Source of the DNA: a virus
IMG/VR virus record: IMGVR_UViG_3300046007_008356
Location: 1-20,377 of that record
Strand: one strand, 5' to 3'
DNA: 20,377 nucleotides
This document shows positions 1 through 8,033 of the stretch, one piece after another (the first letter of the stretch is position 1; each line of letters starts with the position of its first letter). Under the pieces are notes generated by a model, which searched no databases, was not told the DNA's origin, and saw only the letters and a list, made by a program, of their open reading frames with translations. Made by a program: the position numbers and the translations under genes.

Positions 1-1
1 G

Positions 2-748
2 CAAGTTTTATTGATTGACGTCAGTGGAGCATATTTCAACGCGAGGTGGAACCCTGTGTACGCAAAAAGCCTAAAATTAAATCTGGGAGTGGACAATGTG
101 ATCCTGTTCCAGTTCCTAAATCAGGATCAAAAGCCCGTGAACATCACCGGAGCCACTTTCACGTTCCGTATCATCAGCCAAAACGGTGACAACCTGCTGT
201 ATGCCAAAGAACTGGTGAGTCTAAGCAACGCCTTGGGCCGGGCCAAGGTCACTGTGACCCAGGCCGAAACCTGGCAACTGCAGGCACAGCCTGCATCCTG
301 GAGCCTGGAAATTTCATCGGGCGTGCTAAACCAAGCTGTACTCACCGATGACTATTCGGGAGCACGCGGCGATATAGACATCGTGGATTCGGTATTTCCC
401 TCATTCGTGGCCAGTGAAGAACTTACCATACCCAGCCAGGCACCTGACAGTTCTATCTACTATACCAGCACCTTGACCACAGAAGGTGCCCGACTCACAA
501 CGTTCCAGTTGGATCCTGTGGCGTTCACAGGAAGTCTCAGAGTGCAGGGTGCTTCGGATGCCACAGCACAGACTGTGGATTGGTATGACGTGGACTTTGA
601 AGATCTCAAGACTGGGAATACAGTGGATAGCCTGCACTTCGTGGATCGCACCGAACGCCTGGGCATCAATGTGGAAGGATTCCATCCTTACATACGTTTA
701 GAACTAGATATCAACAACGGCAACATAGATCTCATCCAATATCGTTGA
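2..748 (+). CDS. Baseplate/tail-fibre-associated structural protein, 5' end cut by the window
   Basis: The reading frame is open from base 2 with no clear ATG; TTG at 11 is the only possible start inside, so the gene most likely begins upstream of the window. The visible 248 residues have no signal peptide or membrane segment. The first part (around DNVILFQFLNQDQKPVNITG, then TFTFRII and GRAKVTV) has the beta-rich pattern of N-terminal domains of baseplate upper protein/fibre-attachment proteins: a polar strand, 'kPvnitG', then a strand ending in a linear segment. Proteins of this look occur in T4-like cyanophages and related marine myoviruses, where they are annotated as virion structural. 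The C-terminal part (WYDVDFEDL, INVEGFHPYIRL) looks like another beta domain. A role in attaching fibres to the baseplate is inference; that it is a virion protein is fairly likely. Confidence 0.6.
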   Translation, partial: QVLLIDVSGAYFNARWNPVYAKSLKLNLGVDNVILFQFLNQDQKPVNITGATFTFRIISQNGDNLLYAKELVSLSNALGRAKVTVTQAETWQLQAQPASWSLEISSGVLNQAVLTDDYSGARGDIDIVDSVFPSFVASEELTIPSQAPDSSIYYTSTLTTEGARLTTFQLDPVAFTGSLRVQGASDATAQTVDWYDVDFEDLKTGNTVDSLHFVDRTERLGINVEGFHPYIRLELDINNGNIDLIQYR

Positions 749-773
749 TATCTTGAAAATTTGATGCTACTAT
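745..773 (+). promoter_or_regulatory. Possible sigma70-type promoter before the primase gene
   Basis: TTGATA at 745-750 and TACTAT at 768-773 are separated by 17 bases, the standard spacing for a host-type promoter. It overlaps the last codons of the preceding structural gene and lies in the only gap before the replication pair. Transcription would begin close to the ATG at 780, leaving almost no leader, which weakens the call. A middle-type promoter sharing the -10 is also possible. Confidence 0.3.
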
Positions 774-779
774 AGCAAG

Positions 780-1763
780 ATGCTAGACATCTATGCCTAT
801 CTACCTGCCAAACGCAAACAAACCGCATCGGGCTGGATCTCTGTAAATGCACCGTGTTGCATACACAATGGTGAAACAGCAGATCATCGTCAGCGTGGCG
901 GCATAAAGATCACAGATCAAGGCTGGTCGTGGCATTGTTTTAACTGCGGCTTCACCGCATCATTCATCCTGGGGCGTAATCTTTCATTCAAAGCCCGCCG
1001 ACTGTTGTCATGGCTTAATATTCCCAAGGAGGAGATCGAACGCATCAATCTTGAAAGCCTGCGTCATCGCAGCGTGCAAGGCCTCCTGGATGATCGCCAG
1101 CGTACGGCCAATGTAGTGCAAGGTATAGAGTTTGAAGATCGAGAACTGCCTGAAGAGTTTGCCTTGATTGATGCCAGCATGCCAGTGCATTATCAGTATC
1201 TGCGAGACAGATACGTACCCGAAGATTATCCCATTGGCATGATCCATGGTCGACCCGATGACAAGTTTAGCCGCAGGCAAGGTGTGATCATACCCTTTAC
1301 CTATGATGGACACATCGTAGGGCATACCCGTAGATTCTTTGACGATCACAATCCTCGATACATTCACGACATGCAATCAGGCTATGTGTTTGGCACAGAC
1401 CTACAGCGAGCCGACTGGCAACATGTGATTGTGGTGGAAGGCGTGTTTGATGCACTATCAATCGCGGGGTTGGCTGTGTTGCATGCTGATATCTCTGACA
1501 GTCAAGTCCGCCTGATACGCAGTCTGAATCGCGAAGTTACTGTGGTACCTGATCAAGATGCCGCGGGTATGAAATTAGTTGATCGTGCTTTGGAACTAGG
1601 ATGGGCTGTAAGCATGCCCAACTGGCCCGAGGGTGTTAAGGATGTCAATGATGCAGTAAAAGAATATGGAAAATTAGCTAGCTTGATACATATCATGCAG
1701 GCCCGAGAAACCAGCAAAATCAAGATCGAACTAAGGAAGAGGCAACTTGTTAAAGGATTATAG
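780..1763 (+). CDS. DNA primase, T4 gp61-type
   Basis: DnaG-superfamily primase that would make RNA primers for lagging-strand synthesis together with the helicase encoded next. The N-terminus has a zinc-binding region: Cys26/Cys27 and His29, then C53-x2-C56 (HCFNCG). A toprim domain follows, with the glutamate in VVEGVFDAL (Glu220) and the acidic pair in PDQDAAG (Asp258, Asp260), the usual metal-binding residues. At 327 residues it matches the short T4 gp61 class and lacks a helicase-binding domain of bacterial DnaG size. The ATG at 780 lies 31 bases after the previous stop with only a weak AGCAAG upstream. Its 3' end overlaps the helicase gene by 17 bases, so the two are translationally coupled; gp61 and gp41 form the primosome in T4. 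Confidence 0.9.
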   Translation: MLDIYAYLPAKRKQTASGWISVNAPCCIHNGETADHRQRGGIKITDQGWSWHCFNCGFTASFILGRNLSFKARRLLSWLNIPKEEIERINLESLRHRSVQGLLDDRQRTANVVQGIEFEDRELPEEFALIDASMPVHYQYLRDRYVPEDYPIGMIHGRPDDKFSRRQGVIIPFTYDGHIVGHTRRFFDDHNPRYIHDMQSGYVFGTDLQRADWQHVIVVEGVFDALSIAGLAVLHADISDSQVRLIRSLNREVTVVPDQDAAGMKLVDRALELGWAVSMPNWPEGVKDVNDAVKEYGKLASLIHIMQARETSKIKIELRKRQLVKGL

Positions 1764-3141
1764 TGTAGACGTACAGAGGTTGTTTCTGGAGATGATGCTG
1801 CAGGATGCACAGAGTTATGTGCGTGTGCAGAATATTTATAATCCTGAGAACTTCGATCGCAGTCTACGGACAGCCGCAGAATTCATCCGGCAACACAGTA
1901 ATGATCACAAGACCATGCCGGTGCTGGAACAGGTGGTGGCAGCCACCAACACGAAATTATCGCATGTGCCAGATCTCACAGAAGATCATTTCGCCTGGTT
2001 TATGGAAGAGTTCGAAGCCTTTACACGCCGCCAGGAACTGGAACGGGCGATTTTAAAATCTGCAGACTTGCTGGAAAAAGGCGAGTACGATCCTGTAGAG
2101 AAACTGATCAAAGATGCGGTACAGATCAGCCTCACCAAGGACATGGGCACAGACTACTGGGAAGATCCTCGTGCCCGCATCAATCGATATTTCAACTCCG
2201 GCGGCCAGGTAAGCACAGGATGGCCGCAGCTGGATCGTCTGCTCTATGGAGGATTCAGCCGCGGCGAGCTCAACATCTTTGCTGGTGGATCTGGATCGGG
2301 CAAAAGTCTGGTGATGATGAACATCGCATTGAACTGGTTGCAAGCCGGGCTCAGTGGCGTGTATGTCACATTGGAACTCAGCGAAGAACTATGTGCCTTG
2401 CGGACAGATGCCATGCTCACCAATGCATCAACCAAGGACATACGACGAGATATCGATACCACGGAACTCAAGGTCAAATTGGTAGGTAAAAAAGCCGGAC
2501 AATATAGGATCAAAGGATTTCCGGCACAGAGCAACATCAACGACATCCGAGCCTATCTCAAAGAAGCACAGATACAGACTGGCATCCGAGTGGACTTTGT
2601 TATGATTGACTATCTAGATCTGCTGATGCCAGTGAGTGCCAAGGTCAGCCCCAATGACCTGTTCGTAAAAGACAAGTATGTGTCGGAAGAACTGCGTAAC
2701 TTAGCAAAGGAACTGGGTGTGCTCATGGTCACTGCGTCGCAGTTGAACAGATCAGCAGTGGAAGAGATCGAGTTTGATCACAGCCATATTTCTGGTGGTA
2801 TTTCCAAGATCAACACAGCCGACAATGTGTTTGGCATATTCACTAGCAGGGCCATGCGAGAGCGTGGACGCTATCAGATTCAGTGTATGAAATCTCGCAG
2901 TAGCACAGGTGTAGGTCAAAAGATTGATCTTGAGTACAACATTGAGACCATGCGTATCACTGACGCAGGCGAAGAACAGTCACAAAATGCACCAGGATTT
3001 GCCAAGTCCGCTATATATGATTCGATCAAGGCTCGAAGTCGTGTGGCAGATTCCACTGACAACGAGGATACTGGAAAAATCACAGCCGAAGTACAAGGCA
3101 ACAAACTCAAACAACTGCTGGGACAGATCAAACAATCATGA
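1747..3141 (+). CDS. Replicative DNA helicase, DnaB/T4 gp41-type
   Basis: Hexameric RecA-fold helicase expected to unwind the fork and work with the primase encoded just upstream. Walker A is GGSGSGKS (Lys186), Walker B is VMIDYLD (about 285-291), and the downstream TASQLNR (about 329-335) is the Q-containing sensor motif. The N-terminal 140 residues are helical, as in the gp41 N-domain. The length of 464 residues fits gp41 (475 in T4). I keep the TTG start at 1747 because a purine-rich AAGGAAGAGG ribosome site lies at 1733-1742 and the N-terminal sequence is family-like; the next in-frame Met (residue 16) would trim the N-domain. The frame is continuous, with no intein or intron. Confidence 0.9.
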   Translation: MLKDYSVDVQRLFLEMMLQDAQSYVRVQNIYNPENFDRSLRTAAEFIRQHSNDHKTMPVLEQVVAATNTKLSHVPDLTEDHFAWFMEEFEAFTRRQELERAILKSADLLEKGEYDPVEKLIKDAVQISLTKDMGTDYWEDPRARINRYFNSGGQVSTGWPQLDRLLYGGFSRGELNIFAGGSGSGKSLVMMNIALNWLQAGLSGVYVTLELSEELCALRTDAMLTNASTKDIRRDIDTTELKVKLVGKKAGQYRIKGFPAQSNINDIRAYLKEAQIQTGIRVDFVMIDYLDLLMPVSAKVSPNDLFVKDKYVSEELRNLAKELGVLMVTASQLNRSAVEEIEFDHSHISGGISKINTADNVFGIFTSRAMRERGRYQIQCMKSRSSTGVGQKIDLEYNIETMRITDAGEEQSQNAPGFAKSAIYDSIKARSRVADSTDNEDTGKITAEVQGNKLKQLLGQIKQS

Positions 3142-4256
3142 GTGATCTGTACTGTTCCATGATACACGGAGGTCTCAATCTGGACCTCAAAATGCAGTCA
3201 CAGATCCGTGTGCAACACTGCTGCCTGCGTGATGATCTATGGCCAGTCAATGATCTCAAGGACGTCTGGCACAATCAAAATTATATCCCTCTGCGTGCTG
3301 TCAATCTAGAAAACAAATGGGCCGACGGATGTGCCAACTGTGAAAATCTAGAAAAAAGCGGCATGTACAGTTTCCGCAATGGCATGAATGATGGACTGGA
3401 AATCTTCAAGCAGCAGGATCTATCTGGACCGGCCCGGATCGATCTCATGTTTGACATCAGCTGCAATCTGGCCTGCAGGACCTGCGGTACATGGTCCAGC
3501 ACCTTCTGGCAAAAGCATCTCAAACAGCATGGAGAGTGGAACCAACCTATTTTCACTCCCAGGAACAAACAAGACGTGATTGAGTGTTTGAAAAATCTCG
3601 ATCTTTCCAATCTCCGACAGGTGGTATTCTGTGGCGGAGAAACATTGATGGGGCAAGAATATTGGCATGTGGCAGAATGGTTGGCTGATAATGTGCCCAA
3701 TGCCAAACAAAACCTCATGATCTGCTTCCAGACCAATGGCACACAGCCCATATCACAAAGACAGTTTGGCATCATTGAAAAATTGTCGCTGGTAAAATTG
3801 CACATTAGCATCGATGGTCTACAGCAACGGTTTGAATATCTACGTTGGCCAGCTCAATGGAATCAGGTGGTTGACAATATCATGGACATAAGACAACACT
3901 GTCCTAGCAATGTGATGTTCGTGATAGAAGAAACTATTTCCATATTCAATCTGGCATACCTAGAAGAAACCGATCGATGGGTCAGAGAAAATTTTTCAAC
4001 CAATCGCGATGGTGACGTGGTCAATCACACACGACATCTGGCACACGGTCATTTTTCGTTGGTCAACTGCAGCCAAGAATATGTTGATCACATGGCATTG
4101 ACCACTGCAAAAAATCTCATCAATAAAAACTGGCAGGAAAATGCGGAATCTATATCCGTAATGATCAACGAAATTAAAAAATTTGATCTATACCGCGATC
4201 AATCTTTTGCTAGGACATTTCCCGAAGTGCATGAGCACTATAAGAGATTTTGGTAG
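3138..4256 (+). CDS. Radical SAM protein with N-terminal twitch-type cysteines
   Basis: The motif C109-x3-C113-x2-C116 (CNLACRTC) binds the 4Fe-4S cluster that cleaves S-adenosylmethionine, and CGGETL (165-170) is the GGE motif. Before the barrel, Cys28-Cys29 and C65-x2-C68 match the auxiliary-cluster (twitch/SPASM-like) layout of phage radical SAM proteins, so a second Fe-S cluster is likely. Later strands are present (FQTNGTQ, HISIDG). The substrate is unknown: peptide, tRNA or nucleotide modification are all open. The gene starts four bases inside the helicase gene (ATGA overlap), so it is coupled to the replication operon. Its last 47 bases overlap the end of the oppositely oriented gene at 4210-5289, which encodes a divergent relative with the same cysteine layout. 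Confidence 0.85.
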   Translation: MSDLYCSMIHGGLNLDLKMQSQIRVQHCCLRDDLWPVNDLKDVWHNQNYIPLRAVNLENKWADGCANCENLEKSGMYSFRNGMNDGLEIFKQQDLSGPARIDLMFDISCNLACRTCGTWSSTFWQKHLKQHGEWNQPIFTPRNKQDVIECLKNLDLSNLRQVVFCGGETLMGQEYWHVAEWLADNVPNAKQNLMICFQTNGTQPISQRQFGIIEKLSLVKLHISIDGLQQRFEYLRWPAQWNQVVDNIMDIRQHCPSNVMFVIEETISIFNLAYLEETDRWVRENFSTNRDGDVVNHTRHLAHGHFSLVNCSQEYVDHMALTTAKNLINKNWQENAESISVMINEIKKFDLYRDQSFARTFPEVHEHYKRFW

Positions 4257-5289
4257 CAGCAAAATCTGGCAAGTAATCACTGATAGCGATCTGTTTGAGA
4301 TTGTCTTGACGATCGAGTTCTTGCCAACACCTCGTCCAGGAATCAGCACTGTATTTTCCCATGCTGAGAAATGGCAATACCTCAGCAGCATTATTGAGAT
4401 TCTGTTGCATGATCTGATTCTTGAAGTCACTGGGCAGATTACCAGGACTGAAGCAATCTGGACTAAAGATCTGTTTGCAGAGGTAAGGCAGATTTTCTCT
4501 GCGGAAAAAATCTATGGTACTGTCGAGATAGAACAAGCTGAGATTTGAGACCATGCAGCTGACACTGACATGTTTGGAAAAACTCCTTAGCCTGTTGAGA
4601 TTGTCCAACAGCATGTTCCATTCCAGAGGATATCTGAGGTATTCAAAGGCCTGTCCAGTGGCATCTATGCTAAAACATACATTGAGATTTTTGAAGGCTG
4701 TCAGCAATTCAAACTGCCGCTGGCTGAGTTCGATCGAACCATTGGTGACCAGAGATATGAAACAGTCATGATTTCCTTGATCCAGCAGATTTTGCAATAT
4801 ATCAAAATTCTTTTTTTCCAACAAAGGTTCGCCACCTACAAAGGAAAGCTGCACCACTTGAGACCAGTCAATGTCCGACAATTCATTGAGCCCAGATCTA
4901 ATCATGATGGTTTTTTTCTTTTCCAGACTGGCCCAGGCCGAACTGTTATGGCTGTTGCAAGTTACACAGGTACCGTTGCAGATGTTAGAAGTGGCTATCT
5001 TTATGATCTTCGGAGAAAATCCCTTGGCCAATGCATCTTGCTTGATCAGGCCAATGTCACGATCAAGATAATGATCAAAAGTGCGATTGTGCATGAGTCT
5101 TTCGCTGTCTAGACCCTGATCTTCCAGAGTCCAGCAGGCAGCACAGTTAGTGCTTCTTTTATTGTGTCTGATACTGTCACGCACAGCATCTATGTCAGTG
5201 TGATTAGGTAAACGACAACAATAGATATTTTTTGGATTTCCATGAGTGATTTCCACACTGTAGAACGGTAATACGCAAAAGTTGTCCAT
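4210..5289 (-). CDS. Second radical SAM/twitch protein, only minus-strand gene
   Basis: This 359-residue protein shares the architecture of the plus-strand neighbour. It has C5, C24-C25 and C49-x2-C52 for an auxiliary cluster, then C104-x3-C108-x2-C111 (CNGTCVTC) for the SAM cluster, VGGEPLL (151-157) as the GGEP motif, LVTNGS and CFSIDATG as later barrel strands. Motif spacing and shared blocks (Q-RQFELL versus Q-RQFGII; FEYLR-P-EWN versus FEYLRWPAQWN) indicate the two are paralogues. The start ATG (complement of 5287-5289) is preceded on its strand by TGTAAATA then four C, resembling the late promoter boxes elsewhere here. The substrate is unknown. The region is AT-richer than the flanking structural genes, and its opposite direction suggests separate acquisition. 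Confidence 0.85.
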   Translation of the reverse strand: MDNFCVLPFYSVEITHGNPKNIYCCRLPNHTDIDAVRDSIRHNKRSTNCAACWTLEDQGLDSERLMHNRTFDHYLDRDIGLIKQDALAKGFSPKIIKIATSNICNGTCVTCNSHNSSAWASLEKKKTIMIRSGLNELSDIDWSQVVQLSFVGGEPLLEKKNFDILQNLLDQGNHDCFISLVTNGSIELSQRQFELLTAFKNLNVCFSIDATGQAFEYLRYPLEWNMLLDNLNRLRSFSKHVSVSCMVSNLSLFYLDSTIDFFRRENLPYLCKQIFSPDCFSPGNLPSDFKNQIMQQNLNNAAEVLPFLSMGKYSADSWTRCWQELDRQDNLKQIAISDYLPDFAATKISYSAHALREMS

Positions 5290-5293
5290 GGGG

Positions 5294-5301
5294 TATTTAC
5301 A
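5294..5301 (-). promoter_or_regulatory. Putative late promoter box (TGTAAATA) for the minus-strand radical SAM gene
   Basis: On the minus strand the octamer TGTAAATA matches the TATAAATA late consensus of T4 in seven of eight bases. It ends four bases before the ATG, closer than usual: transcription would begin at or just inside the start codon. Either the message is leaderless or the match is fortuitous. Confidence 0.35.
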
Positions 5302-5344
5302 ATATCACAAGTTCGATACATAGATTGTTGTTGATGCTGCACAC

Positions 5345-5352
5345 GGTAAATA
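5345..5352 (+). promoter_or_regulatory. Putative T4-type late promoter box (GGTAAATA)
   Basis: GGTAAATAAG at 5345-5354 is repeated exactly at 7987-7996 before another late gene. It lies 21 bases before the ATG at 5374, in the 84-base divergent gap between the minus-strand radical SAM gene and the next plus-strand gene. It probably drives the small gene and the 780-residue protein late in infection. Confidence 0.55.
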
Positions 5353-5373
5353 AGAAGGTAAAGGTTCCAGATT

Positions 5374-5634
5374 ATGCAAAAACGCACACGAAGCATATTA
5401 GAAGAATTAGATGCGATATACGTGGAACGCCATGAGGATCGTGATCGCCGCTACATCATCGAAAGCCGGGCAAGCAACGTGATTGCAAGTGCTGTTCGGT
5501 TGGTAGAGCAGATCGAAGCAGCATATCCTGCTGATCAAGCAGAGAATCTAGTGCGTAAATTGCTGAACGCAATACGCACCAAGGACGCGGCCAAATTTGC
5601 CCGCACAGTGAGACGTACAGATGCAGATCTATGA
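5374..5634 (+). CDS. Small helical protein of unknown function
   Basis: 86 residues, rich in Arg, Glu and Ala, predicted from composition to be nearly all alpha-helix, with no membrane segment and no cysteines. The first half is strongly charged (RHEDRDRRY) and the second has the pattern of an amphipathic helix (VRLVEQIEAAY, LVRKLLNAI). I do not recognise the family. It lies between a late-type promoter box and the large nucleotidyltransferase/ligase-like gene, whose start it overlaps by 14 bases, so the two are probably co-expressed. A virion-assembly or partner role for the next protein is possible but unsupported by a motif. Confidence 0.7.
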   Translation: MQKRTRSILEELDAIYVERHEDRDRRYIIESRASNVIASAVRLVEQIEAAYPADQAENLVRKLLNAIRTKDAAKFARTVRRTDADL

Positions 5635-7963
5635 AATAACACGCCAACGCTTGGATGAAGTGGGGCTAATGACACGGCTGGGTGCGGCCTTGGGCAACCA
5701 GCAGGCCCAGGTGGCTACCAGCACAGCGGCCTTGAGCCAGGCTGCTCTCAAACAATGGAACAACAAAGTGCTGCAACTGCAACAGGCCAACCAAGGCATG
5801 CCCATCAGTGATCAAGAATACGACACCAATCTCGAAGATTTCGTAGATCGTGTTATGCTGCAAGGACGTCTTGACAGCCTGGATCAGACCAGTCTCACCC
5901 GCCTGACACCAGCCATGGATGCTGTGATCAAGGCCCGCAATGATCCCAAACTCCTGCCCGCAGCCTTTGAAAAGATGGTGGCCGTGGTCAACGTGGCTCG
6001 CCAAGATCCCGCCAAGTCCGCACAAACTTCACAGTTTACACCGCAACAGACCGCAGCCACAGTGAAACAGGTATTAGCGGGTGCCAATGTGAACACACAG
6101 GCTGTGGCCGCTGCCTTGCAACAGGCCGCAGGTGGGCAACTCACTGCTACCAAGCAACCCAATCCCATGATCAACAGCCTGCTCAACGCCCTGGGCGTGG
6201 CCACCCTGGTATGGTTGGAACACATGCTGCCCGGCTTGGATCTCCGCAACAACATGCTGGGATCCACGGGACTCAAGCCCACGTCCGGCGACATCGATAT
6301 CGCCGTGGATGCCAACTCAGTGACCAAGGAACAACTGGTCAAGCGGCTCACGGACTGGGCTGTGGCCAACAATTTTGATCCCCGAGATTGGGTGCGGAAG
6401 TCGGGTGTGGCCGTGCATTTCAAAACACCCATCGTGGGAGTACCTGAGCGTGGCTACGTGCAGACCGACTTCATGTTCCTCAACAAGCCCGAGTTCTCCA
6501 AGTTCATCCTGCGGCAGGATCCCAACAGTGAATACAAGGGTGCCACCCGCAATGTGTTGCTGAATTCCTTGGCCAAGAGCATGGGCTACAAACTGAACCA
6601 AAACGACGGCATCATGGACCGAACCACCAATGAATTGATCACGGATGACCCAGATCAGATCGCCCAGATGCTGCTTAACCCCCGGGCTACCCGAGAAGAT
6701 CTTGGGTCAGTGGAAAAGATCCTGGCACAGTTAAAAACAGATCCCAAACGTGATGCCAAACTGGCCGACTTCCGCGATCACATGCAGCGTGCAGGCACAC
6801 CGCTAGACGAAAACATTGGCTACACCGAAGTGAACTGGATGGCCCGACTGCGAGACAGAATCATGGTACAGGGCATGCAGGTCATCACCGAAGGGGTGCG
6901 TATCGAGCATCCTGAAGACCGAGTCTTGGATGCCGGCAGCCGAGGACTGACACAAGCTCTGCAGGGCATCTTGGCAGCGGCCCGGCAGCCCGAGACTACA
7001 ACGGTGAAATGGGACGGCAAGCCCGCCATCATATTTGGCCGCAAGCCCTCAGGCGAATTCGTGCTCACAGACAAGTCGGGATTCCTGGCCAAGGGCTATG
7101 ATGGCCTGGCCACATCACCTGAGCAGATCGAACAAATCATGGCTGCTCGAGGTGGTGAACGCGGCGAGTTGGTGGCCATCTACAAAAAATTATTCCCTCT
7201 GCTGAGACGCACAGTGCCCCAGGACTTCCGTGGCTATGTGCAGGGCGATCTGCTGTATGCTGCCCGTCCACCGGTGGTGCAAGGTGCCTATGAGTTCCAG
7301 CCCAACACAGTGAAATATCGTGTGCCCGTAGACAGTGAACTGGGGCAACAGATTGGTAAAAGCGAAGTTAGTGTGGTGGTGCACACACAGTTGGCAGCAC
7401 CGGGTGCTGCAGCACAGCCCATCACTGCCACGGATCTCGTGCCGGCCCCGGGCGTGTTGATCCTGGATCCCAGCCTGAGGACTTCAGGCGAGATCAAGTT
7501 GGACTCGGGCACAGTGAAAATCATCCAAGATATCATAGCCCAGCATGGTCGGGCCATTGATAAACTGTTCAACCCGCAAGAGCTGAGAGATCGCAGGATC
7601 ACGGATCTCCCGCAGTTGATCAAGCAGTACATGAACAGCCGTGTGCGATCCGGCAGTTATGACGACCTCATAGCAGGGTTTGGTACCTGGGTGCAACAAC
7701 AGGCTCCGGCCAAGGCCCCGCGGATATTTGACTGGGCCACACAGAACAAAACCGCCATGGCCGCTGTGTTTGAAGCGTTCTTGGCAGTGAGCCAACTCAA
7801 GAACGATCTAGTGCGTCAGTTAGATGCACAAGCACAGGATGTTTCAGCGTCGGTAAACGACGAACCTGGCCACGAAGGCTATGTGGGCCAGGGCATGAAA
7901 TTCGTGGATCGCATGAGATTCTCAGCCGCAAACTTCGCCCGAAACAATCCAGAACTAGCCTAG
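5621..7963 (+). CDS. Fusion of nucleotidyltransferase-like and ligase-like (DUF6267-type) domains
   Basis: A 780-residue protein with two recognisable catalytic-looking parts. Residues about 185-345 hold a polymerase-beta-type nucleotidyltransferase signature: GSTGLKPTSGDIDIAVD with Asp224 and Asp226, and a third carboxylate in QTDFMFL (Asp283). Residues about 425-600 resemble phage DUF6267 proteins: RIEHPEDRVLDAG, then VKWDGKPAII with Lys463 in a KxDG motif like motif I of ATP-dependent ligases and capping enzymes, then YVQGDLLY and FQPNTVKYRVP. The first 180 residues are Gln/Ala-rich and helical. The extreme N-terminus (MQIYEI...RLDE) carries LxE/IxE tripeptides like T4 prohead-protease sites. 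It overlaps the preceding gene by 14 bases. Substrates are unknown; nucleic-acid end joining or adenylylation is inference from the motifs. Confidence 0.7.
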   Translation: MQIYEITRQRLDEVGLMTRLGAALGNQQAQVATSTAALSQAALKQWNNKVLQLQQANQGMPISDQEYDTNLEDFVDRVMLQGRLDSLDQTSLTRLTPAMDAVIKARNDPKLLPAAFEKMVAVVNVARQDPAKSAQTSQFTPQQTAATVKQVLAGANVNTQAVAAALQQAAGGQLTATKQPNPMINSLLNALGVATLVWLEHMLPGLDLRNNMLGSTGLKPTSGDIDIAVDANSVTKEQLVKRLTDWAVANNFDPRDWVRKSGVAVHFKTPIVGVPERGYVQTDFMFLNKPEFSKFILRQDPNSEYKGATRNVLLNSLAKSMGYKLNQNDGIMDRTTNELITDDPDQIAQMLLNPRATREDLGSVEKILAQLKTDPKRDAKLADFRDHMQRAGTPLDENIGYTEVNWMARLRDRIMVQGMQVITEGVRIEHPEDRVLDAGSRGLTQALQGILAAARQPETTTVKWDGKPAIIFGRKPSGEFVLTDKSGFLAKGYDGLATSPEQIEQIMAARGGERGELVAIYKKLFPLLRRTVPQDFRGYVQGDLLYAARPPVVQGAYEFQPNTVKYRVPVDSELGQQIGKSEVSVVVHTQLAAPGAAAQPITATDLVPAPGVLILDPSLRTSGEIKLDSGTVKIIQDIIAQHGRAIDKLFNPQELRDRRITDLPQLIKQYMNSRVRSGSYDDLIAGFGTWVQQQAPAKAPRIFDWATQNKTAMAAVFEAFLAVSQLKNDLVRQLDAQAQDVSASVNDEPGHEGYVGQGMKFVDRMRFSAANFARNNPELA

Positions 7964-7986
7964 AGCCAGCCATTTTTGTCAGATTT

Positions 7987-7994
7987 GGTAAATA
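7987..7994 (+). promoter_or_regulatory. Putative T4-type late promoter box (GGTAAATA)
   Basis: GGTAAATA lies 39 bases before the ATG at 8034, a comfortable distance for a late leader, and the ten-base GGTAAATAAG is identical to that at 5345. It starts the self-contained cassette of the small structural gene that ends in a strong terminator. Confidence 0.6.
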
Positions 7995-8026
7995 AGTGCA
8001 GAGGCAGAGCCTCACTTACTAAGGAG
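7994..8026 (+). promoter_or_regulatory. Leader hairpin and strong ribosome binding site
   Basis: AAGTG (7994-7998) pairs with CACTT (8013-8017) and AGGC (8002-8005) with GCCT (8009-8012), giving a nine-pair stem with a three-base bulge and an AGA loop just downstream of the late promoter box. AAGGAG at 8021-8026 is the best Shine-Dalgarno in the window, seven bases before the ATG. This suits a highly expressed, stable message. If transcription begins near 8000, the outer part of the stem is lost. Confidence 0.4.
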
Positions 8027-8033
8027 ACTTAAA

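Noticed and set aside
4183-4548. A plus-strand frame continuing across the convergent radical SAM junction
   Set aside because: It is the reverse of the minus-strand radical SAM gene, whose motifs are clear; no independent support.
5884-6432. A 182-codon minus-strand frame inside the nucleotidyltransferase/ligase gene
   Set aside because: It is antisense to the catalytic motifs of the real gene and its Ser/Cys-rich translation looks like a shadow.
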